19,570 nt of DNA from Hyphomonadaceae bacterium UBA4763 (lineage in GTDB: Bacteria > Pseudomonadota > Alphaproteobacteria > Caulobacterales > Aquidulcibacteraceae): positions 1 to 19,570 of the forward strand of contig DHHV01000141.1 in NCBI GenBank assembly GCA_002403455.1. Reading direction: 5' to 3'. A program made the position numbers and the translations under genes. Shown one piece after another: positions 1 through 6,825 of the stretch; positions within the stretch are counted from its first letter, which is position 1, and every line of letters begins with the position of its first letter. The notes under the pieces were generated by a model, which was given only the letters and a program-made list of their open reading frames with translations, had not been told where the DNA came from and did not search any database.

Positions 1-986
1 TCGCCCGGAAAGCCGACGATGAAATCCGAGGCGATCGCCACATCGGGGCGCGCGGCGCGCACTTTGGCGATGATGGCCCGGTAATCATCGGCGTTATGCT
101 TGCGGTTCATCGCCTTTAGGACGCGATCAGAGCCGGCTTGCACCGGCAGATGCAGATAAGGCGCGAGCTTTGGCTCGCGGCCGAATAGCTCGATCAGATC
201 ATCTTGCATGTCGCAAGGATGGGAGGTCGTAAAGCGCAGGCGCTCGATCCCGCCGATCTTGGCGGCGTGCCCGATTAATTGCGCGAGGCTCCACGTCCCG
301 CCGGCGCCGTCGGGCGCCGCGCCATGATAGGCATTGACGTTCTGGCCGAGGAAGACGATCTCGCGCGCGCCTTGGGCGGCCAACGCCCGCGTTTCGGCGA
401 TAACCGCCGCGACGGGCCGTGAATATTCCGCGCCGCGCGTGTAAGGCACCACGCAAAACGTGCAGAATTTGTCACAGCCCTCTTGCACCGACACAAAGGC
501 GGAAGGGCCGTTTACCGTTCGCGCTTGCGGCAACAGGTCAAACTTGTCGACAAAGTCGAAGCGCGTTTCGATGGCTTTGCCGGCCGAGCGATGCACCCGA
601 GCGATCATCTCGGGCAGTTTATGCACAGCTTGCGGACCCAGCACGATGTCCACCGCCGGCTGCCGCGCCAAGATCTCTGCGCCTTCGGCTTGGGCGACAC
701 AGCCTGCGACCGCGATCATCAGATCTTGGCCGGCGGCGCGGCGTTGATCCTTCAGTTTTTTCAGTACGCCAAGCTCCGAATAGACCTTTTCCGAGGCCTT
801 CTCGCGAATATGGCACGTATTCAAGATGACCAGGTCGGCGCTGTCCGGCCCTGGCGCCGCCTGATAACCCAGCGGGGCGAGGACGTCGCCCATCCGCTCG
901 GAATCATAGACATTCATCTGGCAGCCATAGGTCTTGATAAAGACGCGTCTGGCGGCCGGCGGTTGGTCTTGCGAAAAGTCGGTCAT
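1..986 (-). CDS. miaB: tRNA-2-methylthio-N6-isopentenyladenosine synthase MiaB (3' end beyond window)
   Basis: MiaB is a radical-SAM methylthiotransferase that adds a methylthio group to i6A37 of tRNAs reading UNN codons. I translated the minus strand from the ATG at 986-984; the frame stays open to the window edge, giving 328 full codons of a family usually about 440-470 aa, so the TRAM end is missing. The N-terminal UPF0004 domain carries the three auxiliary-cluster cysteines in the contexts KTYGCQMN (Cys22), LNTCHIRE (Cys58) and VAGCVAQ. The radical-SAM CxxxCxxC motif appears as EGCDKFCTFCVVPY, and the segments LGQNVNAYHG and TSHP further identify MiaB rather than RimO. It is divergent from the outer-membrane gene at 1220. 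The 233-nt gap between them shows no convincing second gene. Confidence 0.97.
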   Translation of the reverse strand, partial: MTDFSQDQPPAARRVFIKTYGCQMNVYDSERMGDVLAPLGYQAAPGPDSADLVILNTCHIREKASEKVYSELGVLKKLKDQRRAAGQDLMIAVAGCVAQAEGAEILARQPAVDIVLGPQAVHKLPEMIARVHRSAGKAIETRFDFVDKFDLLPQARTVNGPSAFVSVQEGCDKFCTFCVVPYTRGAEYSRPVAAVIAETRALAAQGAREIVFLGQNVNAYHGAAPDGAGGTWSLAQLIGHAAKIGGIERLRFTTSHPCDMQDDLIELFGREPKLAPYLHLPVQAGSDRVLKAMNRKHNADDYRAIIAKVRAARPDVAIASDFIVGFPG

Positions 987-1138
987 TCCGGTCCGTAATC
1001 AGGGACGACGCGCGGCGCCGTCTTTTCTGAGAGCCCGCTTTTACACAAAAGTGCGCACGGCTGCAAAGCCGCATTCGCCGCCAAACGTGAACAAACCTCC
1101 CGTAGGATGGGCGCAATCCATTCGGTCGCGTCAACGAC

Positions 1139-1169
1139 TTGTTCGGCCTTTATCAACTTAAAGTATAGA
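1139..1169 (+). promoter_or_regulatory. Weak candidate promoter for the outer-membrane protein gene
   Basis: In the miaB/outer-membrane-protein intergenic region (987-1219) a TATAGA box at 1164-1169 lies about 50 nt before the ATG at 1220. The nearest -35-like hexamer is TTGTTC at 1139-1144, with a long 19-nt spacer. The -10 match is fair and the -35 poor. I see no other repeat or RNA gene in this gap. Confidence 0.22.
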
Positions 1170-1219
1170 TTTTCCACTTATAGCGCAGAGGTGGCGAAAG
1201 AATTCGAACGGGGATTTCC

Positions 1220-2059
1220 ATGCGGGTATTGGCGGTTTCGGCTTCATTATTGGCTCTGACGTTGGGAACGCCAGCCTGCGCCAGCGAGAACTCGCCCTGG
1301 ACGCCTGGTCCAGGCTTTGGCGGCGTCAGTCTTGAGTTCCTGCGTCAATCTGGCGATCGCTTCACGATCGGAACCGTGTTGACCGATCTGCCGGTCGATC
1401 TCGAGCAAACCGCGTATTTTTTGAACATCTCCTATGGGTTGACCGAAAAATTGGCGATTGACGGCAAGATCGGCTATTCGGAAACCACGTTCGAAGCGGA
1501 CAAATTGAGCCCGGGCGAGTCGTTGGACGGCCTGGCCGACATCCGCATTGGCTTTCGCTATTTGCTGCTCGATGAGACGCTTGGCGCGCCCTTTACGCTG
1601 ACCGCGCGGGCGACCGGCATTATTCGCGGCATTTATGAAGAAGGCGATCTTGATTCGATCGGTGACGGCGCATCGGGCGGCGAAGTCACCGCGCTGGTCG
1701 GGCGCATTTTGCCCGGCGGATTTGCGCTGACCGGCCAAGTCGGTTTTCGTGGTCGTGTGGACGGGGTGCCGGAGGAAATTTTCGCGGCCGGCGGGATTTC
1801 TTGGCAAGCCACTGATCGCTTCGGCTTTTATGCGAGCGGGTCTTACACCAACGCGTTTGGCGGCGTTGACATCGGCGAGCCGGGCTTTACGCCAGCCCAA
1901 TTGCCCCAAACCAACGAAGATTTGCCGACCTGGTCGGTGGGAACCTCAATCAAATTGTTCGGCCCAGCAAGCCTCAATGGCGAGTTTGGCCAGCGGCTAG
2001 CGGGGCGCAACACCACGGTCGGGAATTTCTTCCGGATTTCGCTAGCCTATTCGTTTTAG
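1220..2059 (+). CDS. Outer-membrane beta-barrel protein, putative transporter
   Basis: This is a 279-aa exported protein of unknown substrate. Residues 1-21 form a signal peptide (hydrophobic core LAVSASLLALTLG, then an A-C-A signal-peptidase-I site before Ser22). The cysteine there is not in a good lipobox, so I do not call a lipoprotein. The mature part alternates polar and hydrophobic residues as beta strands do, with barrel-like segments YGLTEKLAIDGKIGY and DIRIGFRYLLLDE, and it ends in SLAYSF: a terminal Phe is the usual BAM recognition signal. The pattern recalls the Phenol_MetA_deg/transporter-type porins, but that assignment is tentative. It lies 89 nt before the TonB-dependent receptor in the same direction, so a shared role in outer-membrane uptake is possible but unproven. 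Confidence 0.8.
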   Translation: MRVLAVSASLLALTLGTPACASENSPWTPGPGFGGVSLEFLRQSGDRFTIGTVLTDLPVDLEQTAYFLNISYGLTEKLAIDGKIGYSETTFEADKLSPGESLDGLADIRIGFRYLLLDETLGAPFTLTARATGIIRGIYEEGDLDSIGDGASGGEVTALVGRILPGGFALTGQVGFRGRVDGVPEEIFAAGGISWQATDRFGFYASGSYTNAFGGVDIGEPGFTPAQLPQTNEDLPTWSVGTSIKLFGPASLNGEFGQRLAGRNTTVGNFFRISLAYSF

Positions 2060-2075
2060 ACGGAGCGGTCGCCAA

Positions 2076-2104
2076 CCCGCACAAAACTGTCATCGACTTT
2101 TGAT
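2076..2104 (+). promoter_or_regulatory. PHO-box-like element (candidate PhoB site) upstream of the TonB receptor
   Basis: An exact PHO-box half site, CTGTCAT, lies at 2087-2093. With the canonical 4-nt spacer (CGAC) it is followed by TTTTGAT at 2098-2104 (4 of 7 matches). A degenerate unit CCCGCAC at 2076-2082 lies 11 bp upstream, again with a 4-nt spacer (AAAA). This gives three 11-bp-phased units ending 45 nt before the receptor's ATG. PhoB binds such repeats under phosphate starvation, which suits a phytase operon. Only the central unit is a strong match, so the call depends on context. Confidence 0.45.
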
Positions 2105-2112
2105 AGCTCCAT

Positions 2113-2134
2113 CCTTGTGAAGGTGTTCACGAGG
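2113..2134 (+). promoter_or_regulatory. Nine-bp palindrome/hairpin covering the GAGG ribosome-binding site of the TonB receptor
   Basis: CCTTGTGAA (2113-2121) pairs with TTCACGAGG (2126-2134) around a GGTG loop, with one G-U pair at 2116/2131. The 3' arm contains the only GAGG in the leader, 14 nt before the ATG at 2149. If transcribed, the stem would hide that Shine-Dalgarno-like sequence. If transcription starts downstream of the PHO-box-like element with usual spacing, the palindrome would instead sit over the -10/start site and act as DNA. Confidence 0.45.
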
Positions 2135-2148
2135 GCGGGTAGAACGTC

Positions 2149-4581
2149 ATGGCAATTGGAAAAAGCGGCCGCGCCGCGTGGGTGGCGTTGGCGAGTTCGG
2201 TCTCGTTGATCCCGTTCGTGGCCTTGGCGCAGGAAGCGACGACAGAGACCGATGCGCCGTTGGTGCAATCGGAGATCATCATTTTGGGCTCGGTGACGAC
2301 CCGCGACCGCACTGAATCGGTGGCGCCGGAACTCGTCTACGACCAAAGTTTCTTCCAACGCTTTGAGCCATTGTCGGTCGGCGATGCGTTGAAACGCGTG
2401 CCGGGCGTGTCGTTCTCGACCGATGTCGGCGAGTTTGACGATCCAGGCTTTCGCGGCCTCACCAATGGCTTTACGCAGATCCTAATCAACGGCCGCCCCA
2501 TCGCCAGCGCCGGCGGCGAAGACGGCACTACGCGCACGGTGTTTGTCGACCGCATTCCGGCCGAGCTGATCGATCGGATCGAAATCATCCGCAGCCCCGG
2601 CGCTGATATCGACAGCCAAGGCGTCGCCGGCACGATCAATATCGTTCTGAAAGACGGCGCGAGCCTGCCCGAAGGCGGTTATCTGCGCGGGACCGGTATC
2701 CGGTTTTTTCAGAATATCGACGACAATGAGGGCACGTTTCGGGGCGCCGGCGCGCTCGGTTATTCGGGCCGCGCGCTCGCCGATCGGCTGACCTATTCGG
2801 TCAACGCCAATGCGCAGCAGCGGTTCAACAACAAATTCTCCGTCCAGGAAGTGTTCGACCCGGAAAATTTCCTCGATGTCGGCGATGCGCTGGGGGCTTT
2901 GGCGATTGCCGGCGCCGATAGCGTCGTCGGCGATGGCGAAGAGCGCACCGTGCAAAGCGATACGCGGGAGAATTTCGATCTGTCGTTCAGCGCCGATCTC
3001 GCTTACGCCACCGAAGGCGGCCACCGCTTCGCCCTGTCCGGTTTCTATATCCGCACCGAGCGCGACGAGCGCGAAGACGAATTGGTCTTCGAGGACGCGG
3101 CCGACAATCTCGTGGAAATTCAGGCGCAAGACACTGCCTTCGACCAAAACAATTTCGGCGTCAGCGGCGAAGCCGATTTCCGCCTGGGCGGCGACTACAT
3201 CGCTTCATTCCGCGCAGCGGTGAACCGGTTCGACAATGAAATCGTCACCACCGATTTTGAACTCGACGCCGAGGACATTGAAGGGCCGTTGCCAACGGAA
3301 GTTGGCTTCCGCCAGAGCTTTTCGGTCGCGGCCTTCGCGCCGGAGCCGGACGAGCTCGAGGTCTTCGACATTGACGACCTCGATTTGCAATTCGACGCCT
3401 CGATCAAAGGACCGCTCACCGGCCTTGCCTCGGCTTTTGGTCTGGCGGGCGCGTCGTTCAAAGCGGGCTACTCGGTGCGGCTGCGCGATCGCGACAGCGC
3501 CTTGCAGGTGTTTGGCTTTGACGATGGCGCGCCGGAGTTCGACGATCCGGAGCCGTCAGACCTTGGCGGGGTGTTCTCGTTGCAGGAAAACCGCTTTGAC
3601 GGCTTTATCCTGTTCGACTGGCAATTGACCGAGCGATTGTCGCTTGAAACCGGCGCGCGGTTTGAAGTGACCAGCACCGACCAATTCGGCTTTGCCGATG
3701 GCGATCCGGTCGACGCGCAATCGAATGATTTCGACGCCAATCCGTCGGCGCATTTGCGCTATCGGGCGTTTGATTGGGCGACCTTGCGGCTTTCTTATGC
3801 GCGGACGGTGCGTCGGCCCGATTTCAACGAGCGCATTCCGTTTGAGATCGAAGATCAACCGGACGATCTCGACACCATTACCGGCAATCCTGATCTCGAA
3901 TTTGAAACGGCGAATGGCGTTGACGCAGGGCTCGAATTCAATCTGCCGGGCGGCGGCGTCATCGGCATTAACGGCTTTTTCCGCGATATTTCCAACATCA
4001 TTCAATTGGTCAGCCTGGGCCCGAATGGCGAGGTCGAAGACGACGATGGCGATTTGATCATCGGCGACGCCTTCACTTTCGCCAATGTCGGCGACGCCAT
4101 TGCCTATGGGTTTGAGTTTGACCTGTCGACGCCGCTGACTTTTTTGGGTCTGCCCAATACCGGTATTTTCGCCAATTATTCGCTGCTGCGCTCGGAAGTC
4201 GACAATGCTTTCGTTGATCTGGACCAAACCCCGATCAATCAGCAACCCCGCTTTGTTTACAATGTCGGCGCGACGCATGACTTTAAGAAGGCCGGCGTCA
4301 CCCTTGGCTTTTCTTACCAACAACAGGGGATCGAGACATCGACCTTCCTCGACGAAATACAGACGACCGACTTCACCGCCAATCTCGAAGCCTTTATCGA
4401 GCATCGGATCAGCAAAAACATCGTCGTGCGCTTGTCTGGGACCAATCTCCTGGATGCGCGCACCTTCCAGACCGAGCTGAATTTCGACGGGCCGATCACG
4501 GCGGGCGATCTCGACAATTTCGAGATTGAGCGCGAAGAAGCGCAACGCCGCATCCAGCTGACGATCCGCGCGGTGTTCTGA
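2149..4581 (+). CDS. TonB-dependent outer-membrane receptor, probably linked to phytate/phosphate use
   Basis: TonB-dependent receptors import substrates across the outer membrane using TonB-ExbBD energy. The 810-aa product has a signal peptide (1-27, cleavage after ALA), a TonB-box-like stretch SEIIILGS (41-48), a plug domain of about 55-170 (DALKRVPGVSF, then the plug-end signature IEIIRSPGADIDSQGVAGTI) and a long C-terminal barrel with the typical RRPDFNER and GNPDLEFETANGVDAG segments, ending in Phe. It has no N-terminal FecA-like signalling domain. The protein is unusually rich in Asp and Glu, with clusters such as EVEDDDGDL. The phytase gene starts 19 nt after the stop, so the two are very likely co-transcribed. 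The substrate is inferred from that neighbour (phytate, its Ca complex or breakdown products) and could be something else. Confidence 0.95.
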   Translation: MAIGKSGRAAWVALASSVSLIPFVALAQEATTETDAPLVQSEIIILGSVTTRDRTESVAPELVYDQSFFQRFEPLSVGDALKRVPGVSFSTDVGEFDDPGFRGLTNGFTQILINGRPIASAGGEDGTTRTVFVDRIPAELIDRIEIIRSPGADIDSQGVAGTINIVLKDGASLPEGGYLRGTGIRFFQNIDDNEGTFRGAGALGYSGRALADRLTYSVNANAQQRFNNKFSVQEVFDPENFLDVGDALGALAIAGADSVVGDGEERTVQSDTRENFDLSFSADLAYATEGGHRFALSGFYIRTERDEREDELVFEDAADNLVEIQAQDTAFDQNNFGVSGEADFRLGGDYIASFRAAVNRFDNEIVTTDFELDAEDIEGPLPTEVGFRQSFSVAAFAPEPDELEVFDIDDLDLQFDASIKGPLTGLASAFGLAGASFKAGYSVRLRDRDSALQVFGFDDGAPEFDDPEPSDLGGVFSLQENRFDGFILFDWQLTERLSLETGARFEVTSTDQFGFADGDPVDAQSNDFDANPSAHLRYRAFDWATLRLSYARTVRRPDFNERIPFEIEDQPDDLDTITGNPDLEFETANGVDAGLEFNLPGGGVIGINGFFRDISNIIQLVSLGPNGEVEDDDGDLIIGDAFTFANVGDAIAYGFEFDLSTPLTFLGLPNTGIFANYSLLRSEVDNAFVDLDQTPINQQPRFVYNVGATHDFKKAGVTLGFSYQQQGIETSTFLDEIQTTDFTANLEAFIEHRISKNIVVRLSGTNLLDARTFQTELNFDGPITAGDLDNFEIEREEAQRRIQLTIRAVF

Positions 4582-4600
4582 GGACGAGCAAGGCGAGACG

Positions 4601-5635
4601 ATGAGCTTCTGGGGCGCTGTTTTACTGGCGCAGGCGATCGCCGTGACGGCTGTGGGGGAAACCGCGCCGGTCGCCTCGCGCGCCGACGCGGCGGACGATC
4701 CAGCCATTTGGGTCCACCCGACGGAGCCGGCCAACAGCTTGATCTTGGCAACGGACAAGACCTTCGGTCTGCGGGTCTATGATTTGGCGGGCGTGGAGCG
4801 TCAGGCGCTGGCCATCGGTCGGCTCAACAATGTCGACGTCTTGGCGGGCGTCACGCTTGCCGATTGGCGCGGCGATTTGGCGATCGCCAGCAATCGCAGC
4901 GATGATTCCATTGCCCTTTTCGCTGTCTCAGCCGAGGGCTTGCAGCAAATCGGCGCATTTTCGGTGGCGCCGGAGCCCTATGGCGTTTGTCTGGGGCGCG
5001 ATGGCGACGCAGTGACCGTGTTCGTGGCGCATAAGCAGGGTTATATGCAGCCTTTCGCGCTGACCGCGCTCGCCGAACCGCCGCGCGCCGCGCCGCCGAT
5101 TTTCTTTGAAAGCCAGATCGAGGGCTGCGTCTATGACGCCGCGCATCGTCGCCTGCTGGTCGGAGAAGAGGCGCGGGGGCTGTGGGCCGTCGATTTTGCG
5201 GATGGGCTGTTTCGGGCCGAAACGCTTTCCCTGGTGGATGCGGTCGGCGGCCCGTCCGGCCTCGTTGCCGATGTCGAGGGTGTAACGCTCTATGAACAAG
5301 CGGACGGCGCGGGCGTCGTCATTGTGTCGGCGCAAGGGGCCGATCGCTTCATCGCCTATGATCGACGCAGCCTCGAACCACTGGGCCAATTTGAGATCGC
5401 CGCCGGCGCTGGCGTCGACGGCGCCCAGGAAACCGATGGGCTCGCAGCGATTGCGGCGCCTTTGGGGCCGCAATTTCCGTTCGGCGCGCTGATTGTCCAG
5501 GACGGGTTTAACGTCGCGCCGGACGGCGGTCCCGACGGGCGCACGGCGGACGAGGTCCCGCTTGCGCCGCAAAATTTTAAAATCATCGATTGGCGGGCGA
5601 TAGCGACGGCGTTGACGCCGACAGCCGCGCATTAA
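4601..5635 (+). CDS. Beta-propeller (3-)phytase, secreted
   Basis: Beta-propeller phytases are Ca2+-dependent phosphatases that release phosphate from Ca-phytate outside the cytoplasm. The 344-aa length is normal for the family. Diagnostic motifs appear in the expected order: DAADDPAIW (29-37), GRLNNVD (73-79), SNRSDDS (97-103), PEPYG (124-128), IEGCVYD (173-179), VGEEARGLW (187-195), DVEGVTLY (224-231), GAQETDG (274-280), QDGFN (300-304) and NFKIIDW (325-331). At the site where the Bacillus enzyme has Lys-Glu (KE) this protein has K145-Q146. The first about 18 residues are hydrophobic and could direct export, but they lack the usual positively charged start. The ATG at 4601 is preceded by AAGGCGAG, a fair ribosome site, and the gene follows the TonB receptor by 19 nt. 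Confidence 0.96.
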   Translation: MSFWGAVLLAQAIAVTAVGETAPVASRADAADDPAIWVHPTEPANSLILATDKTFGLRVYDLAGVERQALAIGRLNNVDVLAGVTLADWRGDLAIASNRSDDSIALFAVSAEGLQQIGAFSVAPEPYGVCLGRDGDAVTVFVAHKQGYMQPFALTALAEPPRAAPPIFFESQIEGCVYDAAHRRLLVGEEARGLWAVDFADGLFRAETLSLVDAVGGPSGLVADVEGVTLYEQADGAGVVIVSAQGADRFIAYDRRSLEPLGQFEIAAGAGVDGAQETDGLAAIAAPLGPQFPFGALIVQDGFNVAPDGGPDGRTADEVPLAPQNFKIIDWRAIATALTPTAAH

Positions 5636-5680
5636 GTCGGCGCGATTGGTGGCCGCCGCAGCGCCAACCTTGCTCAAATT

Positions 5681-5765
5681 TGGTGCGGACGAGAGGACTC
5701 GAACCTCCACGCCTTGCGGCGCTGGAACCTAAACCCAGTGCGTCTACCAGTTCCGCCACATCCGC
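5681..5765 (-). tRNA. tRNA-Leu, anticodon UAG
   Basis: Read on the minus strand, a complete class II tRNA folds here. The acceptor stem is GCGGATG/CGTCCGC. The D arm contains GGTAGACGC, and the anticodon stem is CTGGG/TCCAG around loop TTTAGGT (anticodon TAG). The variable arm is long (CGCC-GCAA-GGCG), the T arm is GGAGG-TTCGAGT-CCTCT, and the discriminator A is followed by an encoded CCA (5683-5681). It converges on the phytase gene, whose stop lies 45 nt beyond the tRNA 3' end. Confidence 0.98.
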
Positions 5766-5780
5766 AAAGCTTGCGCTTTG
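5765..5780 (-). other. GNRA-tetraloop hairpin in the tRNA-Leu 5' leader
   Basis: On the minus strand CAAAGC-GCAA-GCTTTG forms a perfect 6-bp stem with a GCAA (GNRA) loop. Its last base is G1 of the mature tRNA, so the hairpin directly abuts the RNase P cleavage site and would make up nearly the whole predicted leader. Confidence 0.45.
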
Positions 5781-5784
5781 TGGG

Positions 5785-5812
5785 GTGCATACGGGAATGC
5801 ACGTTCGCATTC
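5785..5812. repeat. Two overlapping perfect inverted repeats over the tRNA-Leu promoter
   Basis: On the plus strand GTGCAT (5785-5790) is the reverse complement of ATGCAC (5797-5802), and GAATGC (5795-5800) is the reverse complement of GCATTC (5807-5812). Both have 6-nt loops and they share the middle arm, so the two hairpins exclude one another. They occupy the spacer and -10 of the candidate tRNA promoter. The rest of the gap up to the AbiE promoter (about 5815-5940) shows no gene or clear motif. Confidence 0.5.
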
Positions 5813-5814
5813 AA
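5786..5814 (-). promoter_or_regulatory. Candidate promoter of tRNA-Leu
   Basis: On the minus strand TTGAAT (5814-5809) and TATGCA (5791-5786) are separated by exactly 17 nt. Transcription would start near 5779, giving a leader of about 14 nt. The -35 shares TTGA and the -10 shares TAT with the sigma-70 consensus. Confidence 0.4.
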
Positions 5815-5940
5815 CGTAGATCAATCGCCTTGACGCGAAATAAATCTCCTATTGGATTCCAGCATTTCAGCATCGCTTTCGTAGGCCCATAACGCGTCAG
5901 GATGAGGTCAAGCGCAAGCGGCTTCGGCTCTCTGTGCCGA

Positions 5941-5967
5941 CACGATCACCGCGAATAGCCCATCGTG
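5941..5967. repeat. Short inverted repeat upstream of the AbiE operon
   Basis: CACGAT (5941-5946) and ATCGTG (5962-5967) are perfect inverted arms separated by 15 nt, 58 nt before the antitoxin start. AbiEi proteins autoregulate by binding inverted repeats at their own promoter, so this is a possible but weak operator candidate. Confidence 0.25.
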
Positions 5968-6007
5968 GGAAAACGATTCTCGGAAGCGTTTGCGGAAATT
6001 ATCGAAA

Positions 6008-6013
6008 TATAAT
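6008..6013 (+). promoter_or_regulatory. Perfect -10 box of the AbiE operon, implying a near-leaderless mRNA
   Basis: TATAAT at 6008-6013 ends 11 nt before the ATG at 6025. A start site 6-8 nt downstream of the box would leave a leader of about 4-5 nt, and no Shine-Dalgarno sequence precedes the ATG. No good -35 hexamer lies at 16-18 nt (AGCGTT at 5985-5990). Confidence 0.5.
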
Positions 6014-6024
6014 ACTTTGAGCAA

Positions 6025-6825
6025 ATGAAAGTCGAAAACTATCCTCGTGTGACGGATTATGTCAGTGGCCTGATGCAGCGCGGAAGATATGCTTTCACCT
6101 CCAACGAGGCGGGCGCGGCCTTGGGCGGAACGAAGGGCGCCGTCAAGCTTGCTTTAAACCGATTGCGCCGCAAAGGCGACATTGCGAGCCCCATGCGAGG
6201 ATTTTACGTCATCGTGCCGCCGGGCTATCGGGCGCTAGGGTGCTTGCCGGCAGATCAGTTTATTCCGGATCTTTTGCAGAGATCGGGGATTTCATATTAT
6301 GCAGGATTGCTGTCTGCCGCTCAATATCACGGAGCCGCCCATCACCGACCGCAAGTTTTTCAAGTAATGGTCGAAAAACCGCGCAGAGCCATCCACTGCG
6401 GAAGGGTGCGGGTTTGCTTTCATGTCCGCAAGCATCTACGCGACGTTCCGGTGCAACAGGTAAATACGCCGCGCGGTACGATTGCGATCTCGACGCCTGC
6501 AGCAACAGCTTTTGACCTGATCGGATACGAAGCTCAAATTGGTGGTCTTGGCGCTGTCGCTACATTACTCGCCGACCTTGCCGAAAAACTCGACGTCGAC
6601 GACCTTGGCCAGCTTGCCCCAAGGGTTCCGTTACCGTGGTCGCAGCGGCTCGGCTATCTGCTGGACCAAATAGGTGAAGCGCCGCGCGCCCTTGCGCTCA
6701 AAAACTTTGTTCAGGAGCGCGCGCGCGAGGCGGTCCCGCTCGCGCCATCTATATGCGCCGACAATATGCCGCGAGATCGGGCCTGGAAACTCATCGTTAA
6801 TACCGGATTTGAGGTCGAGGCGTGA
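6025..6825 (+). CDS. abiEi: Type IV toxin-antitoxin antitoxin AbiEi
   Basis: AbiEi is the antitoxin and transcriptional autorepressor of the AbiE phage-abortive-infection system; in studied examples it counteracts the toxin without forming a stable complex. The 266-aa protein has an N-terminal winged-helix region (about 1-70: SNEAGAALGGTKGAVKLALN followed by RLRRKGDI and MRGFYVIVP, the usual wing). A C-terminal AbiEi domain follows, with ISYYAGLLSAAQYHG (about 90-104), STPAATAFDLI (about 157-167) and a helical tail. It overlaps the toxin gene by 4 nt (GTGA). Codons such as AAA and TTT look commoner here than in nearby genes, suggesting acquisition by transfer. Family assignment is from pattern recognition. 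Confidence 0.9.
   Translation: MKVENYPRVTDYVSGLMQRGRYAFTSNEAGAALGGTKGAVKLALNRLRRKGDIASPMRGFYVIVPPGYRALGCLPADQFIPDLLQRSGISYYAGLLSAAQYHGAAHHRPQVFQVMVEKPRRAIHCGRVRVCFHVRKHLRDVPVQQVNTPRGTIAISTPAATAFDLIGYEAQIGGLGAVATLLADLAEKLDVDDLGQLAPRVPLPWSQRLGYLLDQIGEAPRALALKNFVQERAREAVPLAPSICADNMPRDRAWKLIVNTGFEVEA

Noticed and set aside
3556..4758. A 400-codon open frame on the minus strand opposite the TonB receptor
   Set aside because: Its product shows no recognisable domain and is an antisense shadow of a well-supported receptor/phytase coding region in GC-rich DNA.
5636..5680. Possible terminator hairpin between phytase and tRNA-Leu
   Set aside because: The best stem is about 6 bp with a G-U pair and a 10-nt loop, and no T-run follows on either strand.
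5583..5892. Short open frames across the tRNA-Leu on both strands
   Set aside because: They read through a complete tRNA gene; peptide resemblance to small annotated ORFs in other genomes would come from the tRNA itself.
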